Shown piece by piece: positions 1 through 10,599 of a DNA stretch of 64,000 nt; the stretch's first letter is position 1, and every line of letters begins with the position of its first letter. The notes beneath the pieces are model-generated. The model was not told where the DNA came from. It worked only from the letters and a program-made list of their open reading frames with translations, and ran no database searches. Both the position numbers and the translations under genes were made by a program. The stretch spans positions 23,087,050-23,151,049 of the forward strand of contig JAOANR010000003.1 in the NCBI GenBank assembly GCA_030278955.1, read 5' to 3'. The stretch comes from Hygrophila difformis (Eukaryota > Streptophyta > Magnoliopsida > Lamiales > Acanthaceae).

Positions 1-172
1 TTCTTGGAATTCCATATAAATTATAGAAACTGTACAATATAAACTGTGCAGTGCAAGAAAGATAATTTGGCAGTTATCATTACAAGTGTTTTGTAAAATG
101 TCAAAGGTCATCACACTCAAACAACTGACGAGGGAAAGGGAAATGTGCAAGAAACTCTTCTATTGCATGTAC

Positions 173-757
173 CTGTGAATCCAAAAAAGTACAGGCAGAC
201 TCCAAAGCAACTTCAAGCGCTCTGAACTCAAATGGCAAGTAATCAGGGGATGTGTTTCCAAACAGACTATCAAAATTCCTACTTCCTCTCCTCCTGCTTA
301 TTTCTGGACTCTCCGATCGCCAAACATCACTTTCTCTTGCAGTGTGCAATCGCTTCTGCAGCTCTGCTACATACTGTAACACATAACCGTCAAGGCAGTT
401 TAACAACAAAACCTCGTCTGCAGTGATGATGCACCGAATCTGCTCAAGATTTACTACAATTGCCTTTTCTCGTCCAAGAATAGTTGAGGGGTAAACAAAT
501 AGCGGGTCCAATAATCTAAGATCACGCGCAGGAAGATCACAACGACGCATCATTGAAAATTTGTCAACCTCAATCACTTGGGAATTCCCATATACATCAA
601 CGCGTATCCATGATCGAGTGCCTTGCCCACGCTTTTTCAGGTCTGAAACATCTACTCCCTGAAGCCGACCAGCAGTGGTTGGCCTTTGTGAAACATCTCT
701 CACAGATATAGTTACTGTAGATGTTGACGGGAGTAGACGCTCTTTGAAACTTGCCAT
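173..757 (-). CDS. MRS2/CorA-like Mg2+ transporter, first coding exon (partial gene)
   Basis: This exon encodes the N-terminal cytosolic domain of a plant MRS2 (MGT) magnesium transporter, a CorA-type channel subunit of internal or plasma membranes. Family hallmarks are visible: GQGTRSWIRVD, NSQVIEVDKF, MRRCDLPARDLRLLDPLFVYP, ILGREKAIVVNLEQIRCIITADEVLLLN, and SPDYLPFEFRALEVALESAC near the exon end. The ATG at 757-755 gives MASFKERLLP, which matches how the family starts. A 3' splice site (pyrimidine tract plus CAG at 778-780) lies just upstream, so a noncoding first exon and a leader intron are likely. The exon ends in ...LDSQ at 173, followed by a GT donor at 172-171, phase 0. The rest of the coiled-coil domain, the two transmembrane helices and the GMN signature would lie left of the window. 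It is closest to the MRS2-1/MRS2-5/MRS2-11 type; the paralogue cannot be fixed from one exon. Confidence 0.92.
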
Positions 758-2030
758 TTCCAAAGACGAACCCTCAACTGTAGGAAAGAAAAATCAATAA
801 TGAAACATGTGTCTGAATATTACATACGAACCTCATGGAACAACAGGATGTTCTATGTAATTGCAGAAAACAAAATTCTTACTCTTGTAGCACTTTCTCA
901 GTTTCTCTGAAGACCTTCTACAGCTGTTCACGGAGTGAGGTTGGCACGTTCCTTGGTAAAGTATAACTGTAAATCAAAATTTTATGTAATGAACTAATGA
1001 TTTCAGACATTTTTTAGTATTATCATCTATTCCAGAATATATACGCGTATATATACAAGAAAATGCACTGATCCATTCCATTGCTTTTGAGAGAATTTCC
1101 TCTCACTTTCACATGTTCCATCACAGATAGTATAAAAATTGAACTCTTTATTCCAATTCATCAAAAATCTCATCAAGGACAGCAAGATATGTAAATATCC
1201 CATCCTTAAAAACCAAACCACCTATAAACAAGAAACGCCAATCTCTGGCGTCGGCAGACAGAATCTTTGCAAAAATAAAATATTTGCGGCAAGATTTGAC
1301 GTGAAATAGAACTGGAGTCAATAAAGCTGCCAAGAACACTCATTTTCCACTCTTCCCCTTTTACCTCCTCAAATGCGCCACCCAAAAGAGCAGAGTTCAA
1401 TGAATGCAGAATTTCCGCCATCCAGGAGCACATAAAATTAAATTATCCAAAAAACAAGGTAAACAGTATATACGCCATTATAACGATTCCTTCAACGAAC
1501 CACCACAATCCACAAACAAATTCTAAAAAATTACCACTGCATCCATGAAATCTGCGGAGTGTACCAAAGATCAAGTCATTGAAACATAAAACTAACAAAC
1601 ATACACATAAGACACCGCCATACGCAATCAGCAACAGCCTACAAGATTATACGGGTAAAAACAGGGGAAGGGTGTGGGATTAACAATGCACCTAAAGAAT
1701 AGAAGCAAATCGTGAATCGGTGGACGGCGGTGCGACAACATGCAGCGGAGAAGGAGAAATCTGAAGGGCAAGAATGAATTGGAAATGGGGAATTGGCAAA
1801 TGGTTATGCGTCTCGTCTGCTCCGAGCAGAGTTGCAGTTTAGACAACCGAAGATTGAAGAGAACCACCGTAATAGTATAATCGCAAGCGGAACAAACAAA
1901 TCCCAAGTGTCGCTTTCAGTCCCATCAATTTTCATTATTTTGTTAGTGGTCCCTGAAAAAATTACTACTACTACTATTCTATTCGGAAAAACCCAAAAAT
2001 TTTTCTTAGGTAAATGAATCAAATATTTTT
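758..2030 (-). promoter_or_regulatory. Probable 5' leader, leader intron and promoter region of the MRS2-like gene
   Basis: No convincing coding ORF is present here. An acceptor (TTTCTTTCCTACAG read on the minus strand) at 778-791 precedes the coding exon, implying an upstream noncoding exon. Pyrimidine-rich minus-strand sequence around 1690-1850, typical of plant 5' UTRs, contains a possible donor (TTTAG/GTGCATTG) near 1672-1680. The exact exon and transcription start are inference; transcript data would be needed to place them. Confidence 0.4.
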
Positions 2031-2099
2031 CTTTGATCTGTAACTCAATTCTGAATTAACCGAAAATTTGATATTTATGTTCGATTTAATTTAATATTT

Positions 2100-2240
2100 T
2101 TTTAGGTGAATATCTGGGTATTTCAAGTCTCGTTGGACCCAAGACTAATCCCTCGAGAATTCGGGTGGGAGAACCAATCCGACATTTGATTAAGCTGTTA
2201 GAGTCTCATACCACCCAGACGAACTGCATTTGGTGAGTCG
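2100..2240 (-). mobile_element. SINE-like remnant
   Basis: Read on the minus strand, this stretch runs through a GGTTCTCCCACCC box-B-like word and ends GATATTCACCTAAAAAAA. The same TGATATTCACCTAAAAAA ending is found on the tRNA-derived element at 17424-17497. Box A is poorly preserved and no target duplication was found, so the call is weak. Confidence 0.3.
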
Positions 2241-2307
2241 ATTTGATATTTAAATTTTTTTTCTTTTAAAACATTGATACTAAGTGTCGGCAAATGGTGT
2301 ATAAAGT

Positions 2308-2889
2308 TGTTATCACCCAAAAATATTTAAGCCCACAATAAAGGCCCAATACGCATCGGCCCAAGTTGTTAAGCCCAACCCACATTGCTGCATAGGAATT
2401 ATCGAGCAAAAATAAGAAGGCGGATAAGGACTGAGGGCAGTTTCCCCGAGATTGAAGGTGGAGGAACGTGACATTATAGGGAGTTTGGCAGTCTGGCTTG
2501 AAGCATTAACCACGCTAGCAAGAGAAGGGCGCCACCATCCGGAGAAGATCGTGGTGACATTAAGACAGAGCGTCATTGGTGGGACGGTTCCTTGGAGCAG
2601 ATTGGGGTAACGTCTGGAGTAGGGCTGGAGAGGTGACTCCTTATAAATACTAGATGCAGCAACCAAGGAAGGGAGCCTCAACTCTTCTCAAAAGAAGCCG
2701 CACTTATATTTTTTAGCTTTCTGCACTTTCTTTTCTGCAAATTCCTTTATGTCATTTTTCCATTCCGCACTTTAATTTCTTTATAGCTTTCTTTAAACTC
2801 TGTAATTCGTTTTAGTAATTCCTTGTAATTCTCTTGATATTCATCAATCAAACAGAGGTCTTATTCCTCAAACATTTTTATGGTTAACA
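2308..2889 (+). repeat. 5' LTR of gag-only element copy 1
   Basis: 582-bp LTR bounded by TGTTA and TAACA. A TATA box (TATAAATA) lies at 2642-2649, a likely promoter start for the element. It is near-identical to 5915-6571 except for a 75-bp duplication present only in that copy. Confidence 0.93.
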
Positions 2890-2941
2890 AATTGGCACGC
2901 CCAGTGGGATACGAGTGGAAACCATATCTGCTTAGGAGTGT

Positions 2942-4525
2942 ATGCTACTTAGATCTGGACGAGTAGTAAGGGACTTAACACAAAAATTTGAAGAGATGTC
3001 GCTGCATGATGAAACACCAGTAAGGACACCTTCTGAGAACACCGATAATGCGGTGACTACTTCTCAACCTCCACAAGAGATAATGCAAGTCCCAACCCTT
3101 TCGGAGCAGATGCGACTATCGATAACAGAATCGATGGCCGAATTCATGCCTTTACTTACAAGGCACCTTATGGACGTGTTGCGGCCTGCTATGGCCGATC
3201 AGACTGACAAGATATGTGGATCCCTGCGTACTTCGCAAGAGGGCTCCATTCCAGCAAATGGCACGAATGTGCCATCAAGCATCACAGGGCCGTATGGCGG
3301 CCCGCAGAGGACTTGGGGGACTGCTTTTGGCCAGCCGCCACTCTCGGAGTTTGGAGGACTGGCGAGTCTGCCCCCATTTCCTTCCACTCATACTTTTACT
3401 CCTGCGGCACCTAACATGCCGAATGTTTGTTATGCGGCGCCTCCCATGATGTATGCTTCATCGGGATACTTGATGGCGTCCAACGCTGTACCAATGGCGA
3501 TTCCTTGTGCATCTGGCATAACACCACGTCAGCCAACGGCACAACCATTTGGAGTATCGGCTCCCATCCCACCGGCCGCCATCACTACTCTAGGTGCTGG
3601 AGGAGGACACATGCCACAGGTGGCTGCAACACCACTAGCCGCCATATACCATCATCAGGGCGCCAACACACAAGCAACCATGAAACATCATGCCGCCAAC
3701 CCTCTTCCGGTCGCCAACCCTCTCCCGGCCGCCAACCCGCATCCGGCCGCCATGGCTCAAGTCGCCAACCTACACCCGGCCGCCATGACTGCTCAGGCTG
3801 CCAACCCTCTCCCGGCCGCCATGTATCCTCAAGCCGCCATGCCTCCTACACAGGCACCCGCGGTGTCACCCGAGTTGTTGGCAGATATGATGCAAGAACA
3901 CTTCGAGATTCAATTAAGGTCGATGGAACGGCCCACGTACAGGAAACCATACCCGGATTGGGTAGACACTATGCAGCCTTACCCTAGAGGCTTCAAAATG
4001 CCCGAGTTCACCACGTTCTCGGGAGACGATGGCAAATCAACAGTAGAACACATGGGCAGGTTTACTGCTCAATGTGGCGAAGCAGCGACCACCGATTGGC
4101 CGAAGCTAAGGTTGTTCAGCTCATCTCTGACTGGGCCTGCCTTTGCTTGGCTTGCGTCCTTGCGGCCTAATTCTATTCAAAATTGGGTTGATCTCGAGCG
4201 GGCGTTTCATGACAGATTCTACACTCCTCTATCACAGGTTAGTCTTGCAGATCTCACTAATGCCAAACAATTTTCCGATGAGGCGGCAAGTGCTTTTATT
4301 AATAGATTGCAGCACCTTAAAAGCCGATGTACTATGGCAATCCCGGATAAAGAAATAGCCAATATAGCAGTGGCTAACATGTTACCGAGATTAAAAGAGC
4401 ATTTAATTGTGCAGGATTCCACTGATCTTGCCCAACTGGCCGAGAAAGCGGCCTGCTTGGAAAAGTTCCTTGAGAACAAAACGAGAAGCGTCTACCTACA
4501 CACGAGACTCGTTTTGAGAAATTGA
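2942..4525 (+). CDS. Retrotransposon gag protein, C-terminus frameshifted
   Basis: 527-codon gag-like ORF. The N-terminal third has a helical stretch (ITESMAEFMPLLTRHLMDVL). The middle (about residues 200-310) is low-complexity Ala/Pro/Asn repeats (AANPLPAA, PAAMAQVAN) produced by GCCGCC repeats in the DNA. The C-terminal part (about 345-520) is a retrotransposon gag domain: PRGFKMPEFTTFSGDD, LRLFSSSLTGPAFAWLASL, WVDLERAFHDRFYTPL, AASAFINRLQHLKSRC. No CCHC zinc knuckle is present. Compared with the related copy at 9948-10586, a 1-nt deletion near 4478 shifts the frame, replacing the last roughly 40 residues with an aberrant tail; the ancestral frame would have run to the TAG near 4600. The ATG at 2942 lies 52 bp after the LTR. 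Confidence 0.85.
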   Translation: MLLRSGRVVRDLTQKFEEMSLHDETPVRTPSENTDNAVTTSQPPQEIMQVPTLSEQMRLSITESMAEFMPLLTRHLMDVLRPAMADQTDKICGSLRTSQEGSIPANGTNVPSSITGPYGGPQRTWGTAFGQPPLSEFGGLASLPPFPSTHTFTPAAPNMPNVCYAAPPMMYASSGYLMASNAVPMAIPCASGITPRQPTAQPFGVSAPIPPAAITTLGAGGGHMPQVAATPLAAIYHHQGANTQATMKHHAANPLPVANPLPAANPHPAAMAQVANLHPAAMTAQAANPLPAAMYPQAAMPPTQAPAVSPELLADMMQEHFEIQLRSMERPTYRKPYPDWVDTMQPYPRGFKMPEFTTFSGDDGKSTVEHMGRFTAQCGEAATTDWPKLRLFSSSLTGPAFAWLASLRPNSIQNWVDLERAFHDRFYTPLSQVSLADLTNAKQFSDEAASAFINRLQHLKSRCTMAIPDKEIANIAVANMLPRLKEHLIVQDSTDLAQLAEKAACLEKFLENKTRSVYLHTRLVLRN

Positions 4526-4599
4526 AACACGATAAAGGGGAAGACGAACCAACAGTGGTGGCCAATGCAATAACCTTGGGTCGTAAAAACCCTGGATAG

Positions 4600-5760
4600 T
4601 GTCCCTGGAACGCCATCAACAGCGGCCTTGGAGGCCGAGTAGTTGGTGAATTAGGACGGCGGCCTGACCAAGGATGGCGGCCCGGTTCGTGGCTGAGGTG
4701 GCAGCCTTCAGCAAGATAGGTGGCGACGCTGCTTGGTGATGGTGGCGGCCTGCAAGTGAGTAGCGGCCGAGGGTAATGGCGGCGTTCGTGTTGACTGGCA
4801 GCCCTAGACCAAGGTGGCGGCACCTCTGCTCGATGATGAAGGCGGCTCCCGGATGCTCTTCAATGGCGGCACAATAGGGATGGCGGCACTCCGGGCTGGC
4901 TGGCGGCTCTTGGGACCGAAGCTGGCGGCGCTCGCGATCAAGGCTGGCGGCCAAGGGCAGGCTGGCGGCTCGCAAGGTTGGCGGCCTGTGGGGGAGCTGG
5001 CGGCGGACGAAGACGATGGCGGCGTGTCCCTCGGGTTGGTGGCTCCCTTGTTGGCGGCAGGCAGGCGATGGCGGCACTCAGGGAGCTGCTGGCGGCGCTC
5101 CTCATGATGGCGGCCTCCGCGATGCTGACGGCTGTGTTCGAGGCTGACAGCTCAGGAGGTGGTTGGCGGCCCGCAAGATGTTGGCGGCCGAAAAGGAGCT
5201 TGAATGGCGGATGCTTCACGAGGGATGACAACGTGACCTTGGAAAGGACGAATGACGAAGCAGCGGGCGTTGATGATGGTTGCTCACTCCAAAGGCGGCT
5301 GAGCAGGGAGTGCTAACGGCGTCCGGAGCGAGGCTGATTGGCGCCGGAAAGATGGCGGCTGAGACACTCAAATAGTGCCTGGAGTGATAGGAATGGTGCC
5401 TGGTGCGATGTGTGGTGCCTTGATGTGAAAGGTGCTTGAGGGATACAAATATTGCCTGAAAGGAGGTGAATGATGTCAGTCGTAATGCATGTGGCGGCTT
5501 GATTGGGTTAATACACAAACAATCCAATGGCGGCTTGAATTTTAAAATAAACAAATTAAAAAAAAGAAGAAAGAGTATTGTGGCGGCTTGCATGAAGATA
5601 AAAAAAAAAAAAAAAAAAAAAAAGACAAAGGTGGCGGCTTCAGAGGTTGCAAGTGGCGGCATGCCAATTTATTTTGCCATGACATGCCAAGGTGGCGGCT
5701 TGCCATGACAAAGGTGGCAGCTTGTCATGGCATGGCAATTTATTTTATTCTGGCGGCGGC
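4600..5760 (+). repeat. TGGCGGC-rich noncoding tract of copy 1
   Basis: About 30 copies of GGCGGC, mostly as TGGCGGC, occur at irregular 15-60 bp spacing from just after gag to about 5756, with otherwise dissimilar sequence between them. Many are followed by T, giving GGCGGCT, the reverse complement of the plant GCC-box AGCCGCC. The ORFs that cross the tract are in several frames and low in complexity, so I do not call them genes. A run of about 23 A lies at 5600-5622. Confidence 0.75.
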
Positions 5761-5900
5761 ATGCTTTTATTATAATATATATATATACTATAAATAAAAT
5801 AAAATTAAGACCGATATGCATGGTTTCTCAATTTCGAGTGCCGACGGTGCCATTAACAAAATATGTGTGCATTTTCAGTCTCAGTTCCATCGACTGAAAG

Positions 5901-5914
5901 TGCAAGGGGGCATC
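5901..5914 (+). other. Polypurine tract of copy 1
   Basis: TGCAAGGGGGCATC immediately precedes the TG of the 3' LTR at 5915, the expected place for the plus-strand priming tract. The equivalent GCGAGGGGGCATC precedes the 3' LTR of copy 2. Confidence 0.65.
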
Positions 5915-6571
5915 TGTTATCACCCAAAAATATTTAAGCCCACAATAAAGGCCCAATATGCATCGGCCCAAGTTGTTAAGTCCAACCCACATTGTTGCAT
6001 AGGAATTATCGATCAAAAATAAGAAGGCGGATAAGGACTGAGGGCAGTTTCCCCGAGATTGAAGGTGGAGGAACGTGACATTATAGGGAGTTTGGCAGTC
6101 TGGCTTGAAGCATTAACCACGCTAGCAAGAGAAGGGCGCCACCATCCGGAGAAGATCATGGTGACATTAAGACAGAGCGTCATTGGTGGGACGGTTCCTT
6201 GGAGCAGATTGGGGTAACGTCTGGAGTAAGGCTGGAGAGGTGACTCCTTATAAATACTAGATGCAGCAACCAAGGAAGGGAGCCTCAACTCTTCTCTGGA
6301 GTAAGGCTGGAGAGGTGACTCCTTATAAATACTAGATGCAGCAACCAAGGAAGGGAGCCTCAACTCTTCTCAAAAGAAGCCGCACTTATATTTTTTAGCT
6401 TTCTGCACTTTCTTTTCTGCAAATTCCTTTATGTCATTTTTCCATTCCGCACTTTAATTTCTATATAGCTTTCTTTAAATTCTGTAATTCGTTTTAGTAA
6501 TTCCTTGTAATTCTCTTGATATTCATCAATCAAACAGAGATCTTATTCCTCAAACATTTTTACGGTTAACA
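5915..6571 (+). repeat. 3' LTR of copy 1 with internal 75-bp tandem duplication
   Basis: 657 bp, bounded by TGTTA and TAACA. Two direct 75-bp units (6221-6295 and 6296-6370) each carry the TATAAATA box, whereas the 5' LTR has a single unit. Because both LTRs are copied from one template at insertion, the duplication most likely arose afterwards. Confidence 0.92.
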
Positions 6572-6621
6572 AAAGTATATGAAAAAAATTTAATTTTAAT
6601 GACTATATTTACTAATTAATT

Positions 6622-6790
6622 AACTGGGGATGATGACATAGCCCAAGTGGTTAAGTCACCTGACTTCTAACGGAAGGTTGGAGGTTCGATACCTACCGGC
6701 CCCTATCCCTCCCTTTTATTCCCCTTTATAATTGTGTGGCATGGGCTCCCACGACCCATTTCCAGGTCTTCAATGGCTCCTCCAAAAAAA
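6622..6790 (+). mobile_element. tRNA-derived SINE
   Basis: The head carries RNA polymerase III promoter boxes: box A TAGCCCAAGTGG at 6639-6650 and box B GGTTCGATACC at 6683-6693, about 33 bp apart. The body ends in CTCCTCC plus a short A tail (6784-6790). AATTAATTAA sequence on both sides (about 6613-6622 and 6791-6800) fits a target duplication. The head is tRNA-like, but the folded arms and 3' end of a real tRNA are absent. Confidence 0.75.
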
Positions 6791-6857
6791 ATTAATTAAT
6801 ATAGATATATTTATAAAGTATTTAAGTTTAACCATGAAAAATTAATTCTATTAGGTA

Positions 6858-7116
6858 CTACCTCTGTTGTTAATAATTGCTCAATTTTTGTATTAATTCG
6901 GAGATACATATTTAAATTTTAATAACTCAAATTTTATACAAGTAAAAATTATTTTAAAAAAATGATATTCTAAACCTACATTATTAGATGAATACAACAA
7001 TATATCACTTGACAATTTTTTTAACCTTATATAGCTATATAAAAAATTTGATTTAAGTTACTCGATGAATAGTAAATACTATGTAAAATTGTGTAATTGT
7101 ATCAAAACAGAAGAAG
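6858..7116. mobile_element. Degenerate Stowaway-type MITE
   Basis: Flanked by TA (6856-6857 and 7117-7118). The ends CTACCTCTGTTGTTAATAAT and, inverted, CTTCTTCTGTTTTGATACAA are imperfect terminal inverted repeats of the CTCCCTCCGT Stowaway type. It is AT-rich, with no coding capacity. Confidence 0.6.
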
Positions 7117-7194
7117 TATTAAATTAGCTTATAGAATAGTTCAATTTGATTTGATAATATTAGAAAATTTTAACAAATCAAATCAAATACTATG

Positions 7195-7537
7195 GGTCTG
7201 TTCTGCACGCATGCAGCGTTTGGAAGCTTTTGAGAGCTTTAGCTTTTATTTCAAAACAATAGCCCTGTCCTGCACGCTAGCTTTTGAAGGCTTTAGTTAT
7301 GAATTGCAGCTCTGAAAAGCTCTACAATCGGAAGTTACGCTCAGTAGCTTTTGGGAGCTTTCGAAAGCTAGTTTGCAAATTTAATTAATTTTTCTCTTCA
7401 AATTATAATTTATAACATCTACAGCTACTTGTACATAATACTTATGTAAAAACTAATAGCTACAGCTCCTAAAGCTCCTAACAACTACAACTCACAGCTA
7501 CAGCCTGCAGTTATAACTCTATGTGCAGAACGAACAC
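7195..7537. mobile_element. hAT-like MITE
   Basis: The left end GGGTCTGTTCTGCACGCAT and the inverted right end GTGTTCGTTCTGCACATAG form imperfect terminal inverted repeats. The interior has AGCTTT/AAAGCT words that pair across the middle. An exact 8-bp target duplication could not be found, so the superfamily call rests on the end sequence only. Confidence 0.5.
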
Positions 7538-7983
7538 TATATTATTAAAAACCATTAGCTTACAACGTTGGACCTACCCAACGTGTTAAAAAGAATACAT
7601 ATCATCTTGGACTCGGATTAGGTTAGTAGGGTTTGAGTATTTAATTTTAAATTTAATTAGAAATTTTGAAATTGGAAATGCGCGAAATTAGTGGTTAACT
7701 GTTAACTTATTATGTGAGTAATAATTAGTTTAAATTAGCTGCTTGACAATTTCGAGAGTCGAAACTAATTTTTTGCCAAGAATAAGCTAAAATCCGAAAT
7801 GCTGCTATTTGCAGCGGTTTCAAAAAGAGCTGATTAAATACCGTTTAAAGTTATTTTATCTCTTTAAATAAGCTAATTTATCTTAAATTCTCTTATAAAA
7901 CAGCTGATTGGTTTAGCTGATTTGGCAAACAGGGCCAATAATTCCTAAACTTCCAAACTAAATATCTAAATTGTAGATATATA

Positions 7984-8421
7984 TTCCCCATGTTCTCATA
8001 AAATTGAAACATATACATAGTTATTATTTTTTGAGTAACTTTGGTTCAATTTTTTAACACATTTATATAAGATAAAACACAATCAAGTGTGATCTTGTTA
8101 GATTCGTTTAATCGCGCAGTTTTAGAATTTATATATTTTTTTAATACTCCCTCCGTCCCATTACAATTGTCTTATTACTGTTGGACACAAAAATTAAGGT
8201 AGAGTTGATATGTGAGTATATGATGGGGTCCACATAGTTGTTGGAGGGGAAAATTATTACATTTGTGATCGGACATCCAAAAATAGTAAGTAGGACATTT
8301 CAGTTGGGACGGAGGGAGTAATTTTTACTTTTACACAAATTTAGATGTATTAAGCGTTAAAAATGTGTATTGAATTGCGTGAAATACAGAAATATTTTCA
8401 TTTTTGGAAAAGCCGAGGGAG
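7984..8421. mobile_element. Older Stowaway-type MITE, host of a nested MITE
   Basis: The right end GCCGAGGGAG is followed by TA (8422-8423); the left end is decayed (TTCCCCATGTTCTC after TA at 7982-7983). The inner words TGTGATCTTGTTAGATTCG and GTTAAAAATGTGTATTGAA match those in the MITEs at 15735, 16654 and 22641, so this is the same family. It is split by the MITE at 8147-8318. Confidence 0.55.
8147..8318. mobile_element. Stowaway MITE nested in an older Stowaway
   Basis: The terminal inverted repeats CTCCCTCCGTCCCA and TGGGACGGAGGGAG (the latter slightly imperfect) are flanked by TA on each side (8145-8146 and 8319-8320). 172 bp, noncoding, classic Tc1/mariner-type Stowaway. Confidence 0.85.
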
Positions 8422-8470
8422 TATTATTTTTAAATTAGATTGATCCGTCTCAAAGAAATAGTAATATATC

Positions 8471-8958
8471 TGTTAACCCAATAAAATAAATGTTGAGGCC
8501 CATCAATTTCTGGCCCAAATTGCTAAATTGCTCGACCCAGTCCATAAAGATATATCCGGTAGAAGAGGCTGAAGAAGGATACAATCTAGAGAGGATCACA
8601 GAGTCAGCAAGATGAGGCGCCATGGAAGGAAAGAAAATCGCGATGGAGTGCCACCCAAGGAAAGAGAATCACGAAGAAGCTTGGGGGAAGATGTCATGGG
8701 CCCTGAGGAAACCCTAGGTTCCCCACCCCTATATAAGGTGAATGTGGCACCAAGGCAAAGCATCTCCAACACTCTTTAAAGAGCCACATTTACTTATTTT
8801 ACTTTCTTTACAGCTTTCTGCAATTTTACTGCTTTCTGTTTTCAATTCCTTTACTGCTTTCTTTCAATTCCTGTATTTTCCTTTCAGCAGTTTTGTAATT
8901 CCTTCAACATTCATCAATCATAGAGAGGTTCTATTCCTCCAATATTTCACTGTTAACA
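8471..8958 (+). repeat. 5' LTR of copy 2
   Basis: 488 bp with a TATATAAG promoter box at 8730-8737. The pair partner is 11983-12475. Confidence 0.92.
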
Positions 8959-9011
8959 AAGTGGCAGGCCCAGTGGGACCCGAAGTGGAAACCATATCCG
9001 CTCTGAATAGT

Positions 9012-10586
9012 GTATGCGTCTCAGATCGAAAAGTTGTTGATTTGACAGAACAATTTGAGGATATGTCTCTACAAGAGAAGACGTCGGTGCGAACGCCATT
9101 TGAGGACGCCATTGAGACGGCGAGCTCCTCTCAACCGCTACAGGGGATTATGCAGGCCCCTACATTGTCCGAGCAAATACGGCTATCGATAACTGAATCG
9201 ATGGCCGAGTTTATGCCTTTACTCACGAGGCACCTAATGGATGTTTTGCAGCCTGCCATGGCCGACCAAACTGACCGAATATGCGGTTCCTTGCGTGTTC
9301 AGCAAGATGGAGTTGTTCCGTCAAACGGCACTACTGTGCCACCAAGCACCCCATACCCGGGGTCGTCAGGAGGCCAACATCGGATTTGGGGAACCACACC
9401 TGGCCAGCCGCAACTCCAGGAGTCCGGAGGCGTGACCAGTATGTTCCCATACTCCTATCAGACTGCTTATGCCTTTGCAGCACCAAGCATGCCGAACCTG
9501 GGTTACGCGGCACCTCTCGTGCCGATCTATGCTCCATCGAGTCCTTTGATGGCAACCAGCGCTACACTAGGGCTGTACGACGGTCGGACCTAACACGGCG
9601 CCACGACATGCGGCACCTCATGTGCCGAACATTCCAACCACACCCTATGTGGCGGCGCCTCTAAACCGTGGTTGGATGCCACCAACCCTAGGGGGGCAGG
9701 CGCCACAGTCATGTGGAGTGGCGGCGGCAACCATTGCACCAGCCGCCATACCTACTCAAGCTGCCATAGGAGGGCAGGCACCACAACCATGTGGAGTACC
9801 CGCGACACCTGCCGCTCAAGCCGCCATACCCCCTACGCAGGCACCAGTGATCTCACCCGAGTTACTCGCGGATATGATGCAGCAGCACTTCGGGATTCTG
9901 TTGAAGCCGATGGAGCGGCCCATGTATAGGAACCATATCCTGACTGGGTGGACACCATGCAGCCCTACCCAAGGGGTTTCAAGATACCTGAATTCACCAC
10001 CTTTTTGGGAGATGATGGCAAGTCCACTGTAGAGCATGTGGGAAGGTTCACGGCTCAGTGCGGGGAAGCAGCAACCGATGACTGGCTGAAAGTAAGACTG
10101 TTCAGCTCGTCCCTCACCGGACCTGCCTTCGCATGGTTTGCTTCTTTGCGGCCTAACTCAATTCAAAATTGGGCCGACCTCGAACGGGCATTCCATGATA
10201 GATTCTACACTCCATTGTCACAGGTAAGCCTTGCAGACCTTATTAATGCCAAACAATATGCCGATGAGGCGGCAAGTACTTTTATCCGTAGATTACAATG
10301 GCTCAAAGGCCGATGCCCCATAGCAATCCCGGATAGGGAAATAGCCAATATAACAGTGGCTAATATGTTTCCGAGACTAAAAGAACATTTAATTGTGCAG
10401 GATTCCACTGATCTTGCCCAGCTGGCCGAGAAAGCGGCCTGCTTGGAAAAGTTCTTTGAGGAACGACATGAGAAGCGTCTACCTATGCACCGGACTCGTT
10501 TTGAGGAATTGAAACACGATAAAGAGGAAGACGAACCAAGGATGGTGGCCAAGGCAATAACCTTGGGTGGTAAAAACCCTGGATAG
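9012..10586 (+). pseudogene. gag pseudogene of copy 2
   Basis: Homologous along its length to the gag at 2942-4525. Relative to copy 1, a net 5-nt loss just after the ATG at 9012 puts that start out of frame. The next segment reads open to 9593 (FEDMSLQEKT, ITESMAEFMPLLTRHLMDVL). The frame then breaks in the Ala/Pro repeat region and again before 9948. The gag domain is open from 9948 to 10586: PRGFKIPEFTTFLGDDGK, LRPNSIQNWADLERAFHDRF, EIANITVANMFPRLKEHL, ending in a basic/acidic tail that copy 1 has lost. At least three frame breaks make it nonfunctional as a single protein. Confidence 0.85.
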
Positions 10587-10599
10587 TGGCCCTGGGACG

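Larger units (their letters stand above)
2308..6571 (+). mobile_element. Non-autonomous gag-only LTR retrotransposon, copy 1
   Basis: This is a complete element. The LTRs (2308-2889 and 5915-6571) begin TGTTA and end TAACA, and the element is flanked by a perfect 5-bp target duplication AAAGT (2303-2307 and 6572-6576). A primer-binding-like sequence, TTGGCACGCCCAGTGGGA, starts two bases after the 5' LTR; it is not the usual initiator-Met site and I cannot name the tRNA. A purine-rich tract (AAAGTGCAAGGGGG) sits just before the 3' LTR. The interior holds one gag-like ORF and a GGCGGC-rich tract, with no protease, RT, RNase H or integrase, so mobilisation must depend on another element. This is the architecture described as TR-GAG elements. 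The LTRs differ at about 10 positions in 582 by eye, so the insertion is fairly recent. Confidence 0.93.

Noticed and set aside
758..763. Upstream TTG start for the MRS2-like exon
   Set aside because: The frame is open upstream only because of the 3' splice site; the ATG at 757 matches the family N-terminus.
4814..5316. Ala/Gly/Arg-rich ORFs in the GGCGGC tract
   Set aside because: Open in several frames only because the GC-rich motif lacks stops; unrelated sequences in the two element copies.
6639..6693. tRNA gene
   Set aside because: Only the A and B boxes are tRNA-like; acceptor and anticodon arms do not close and a SINE body with A tail follows. The same reasoning applies to 17427-17480.
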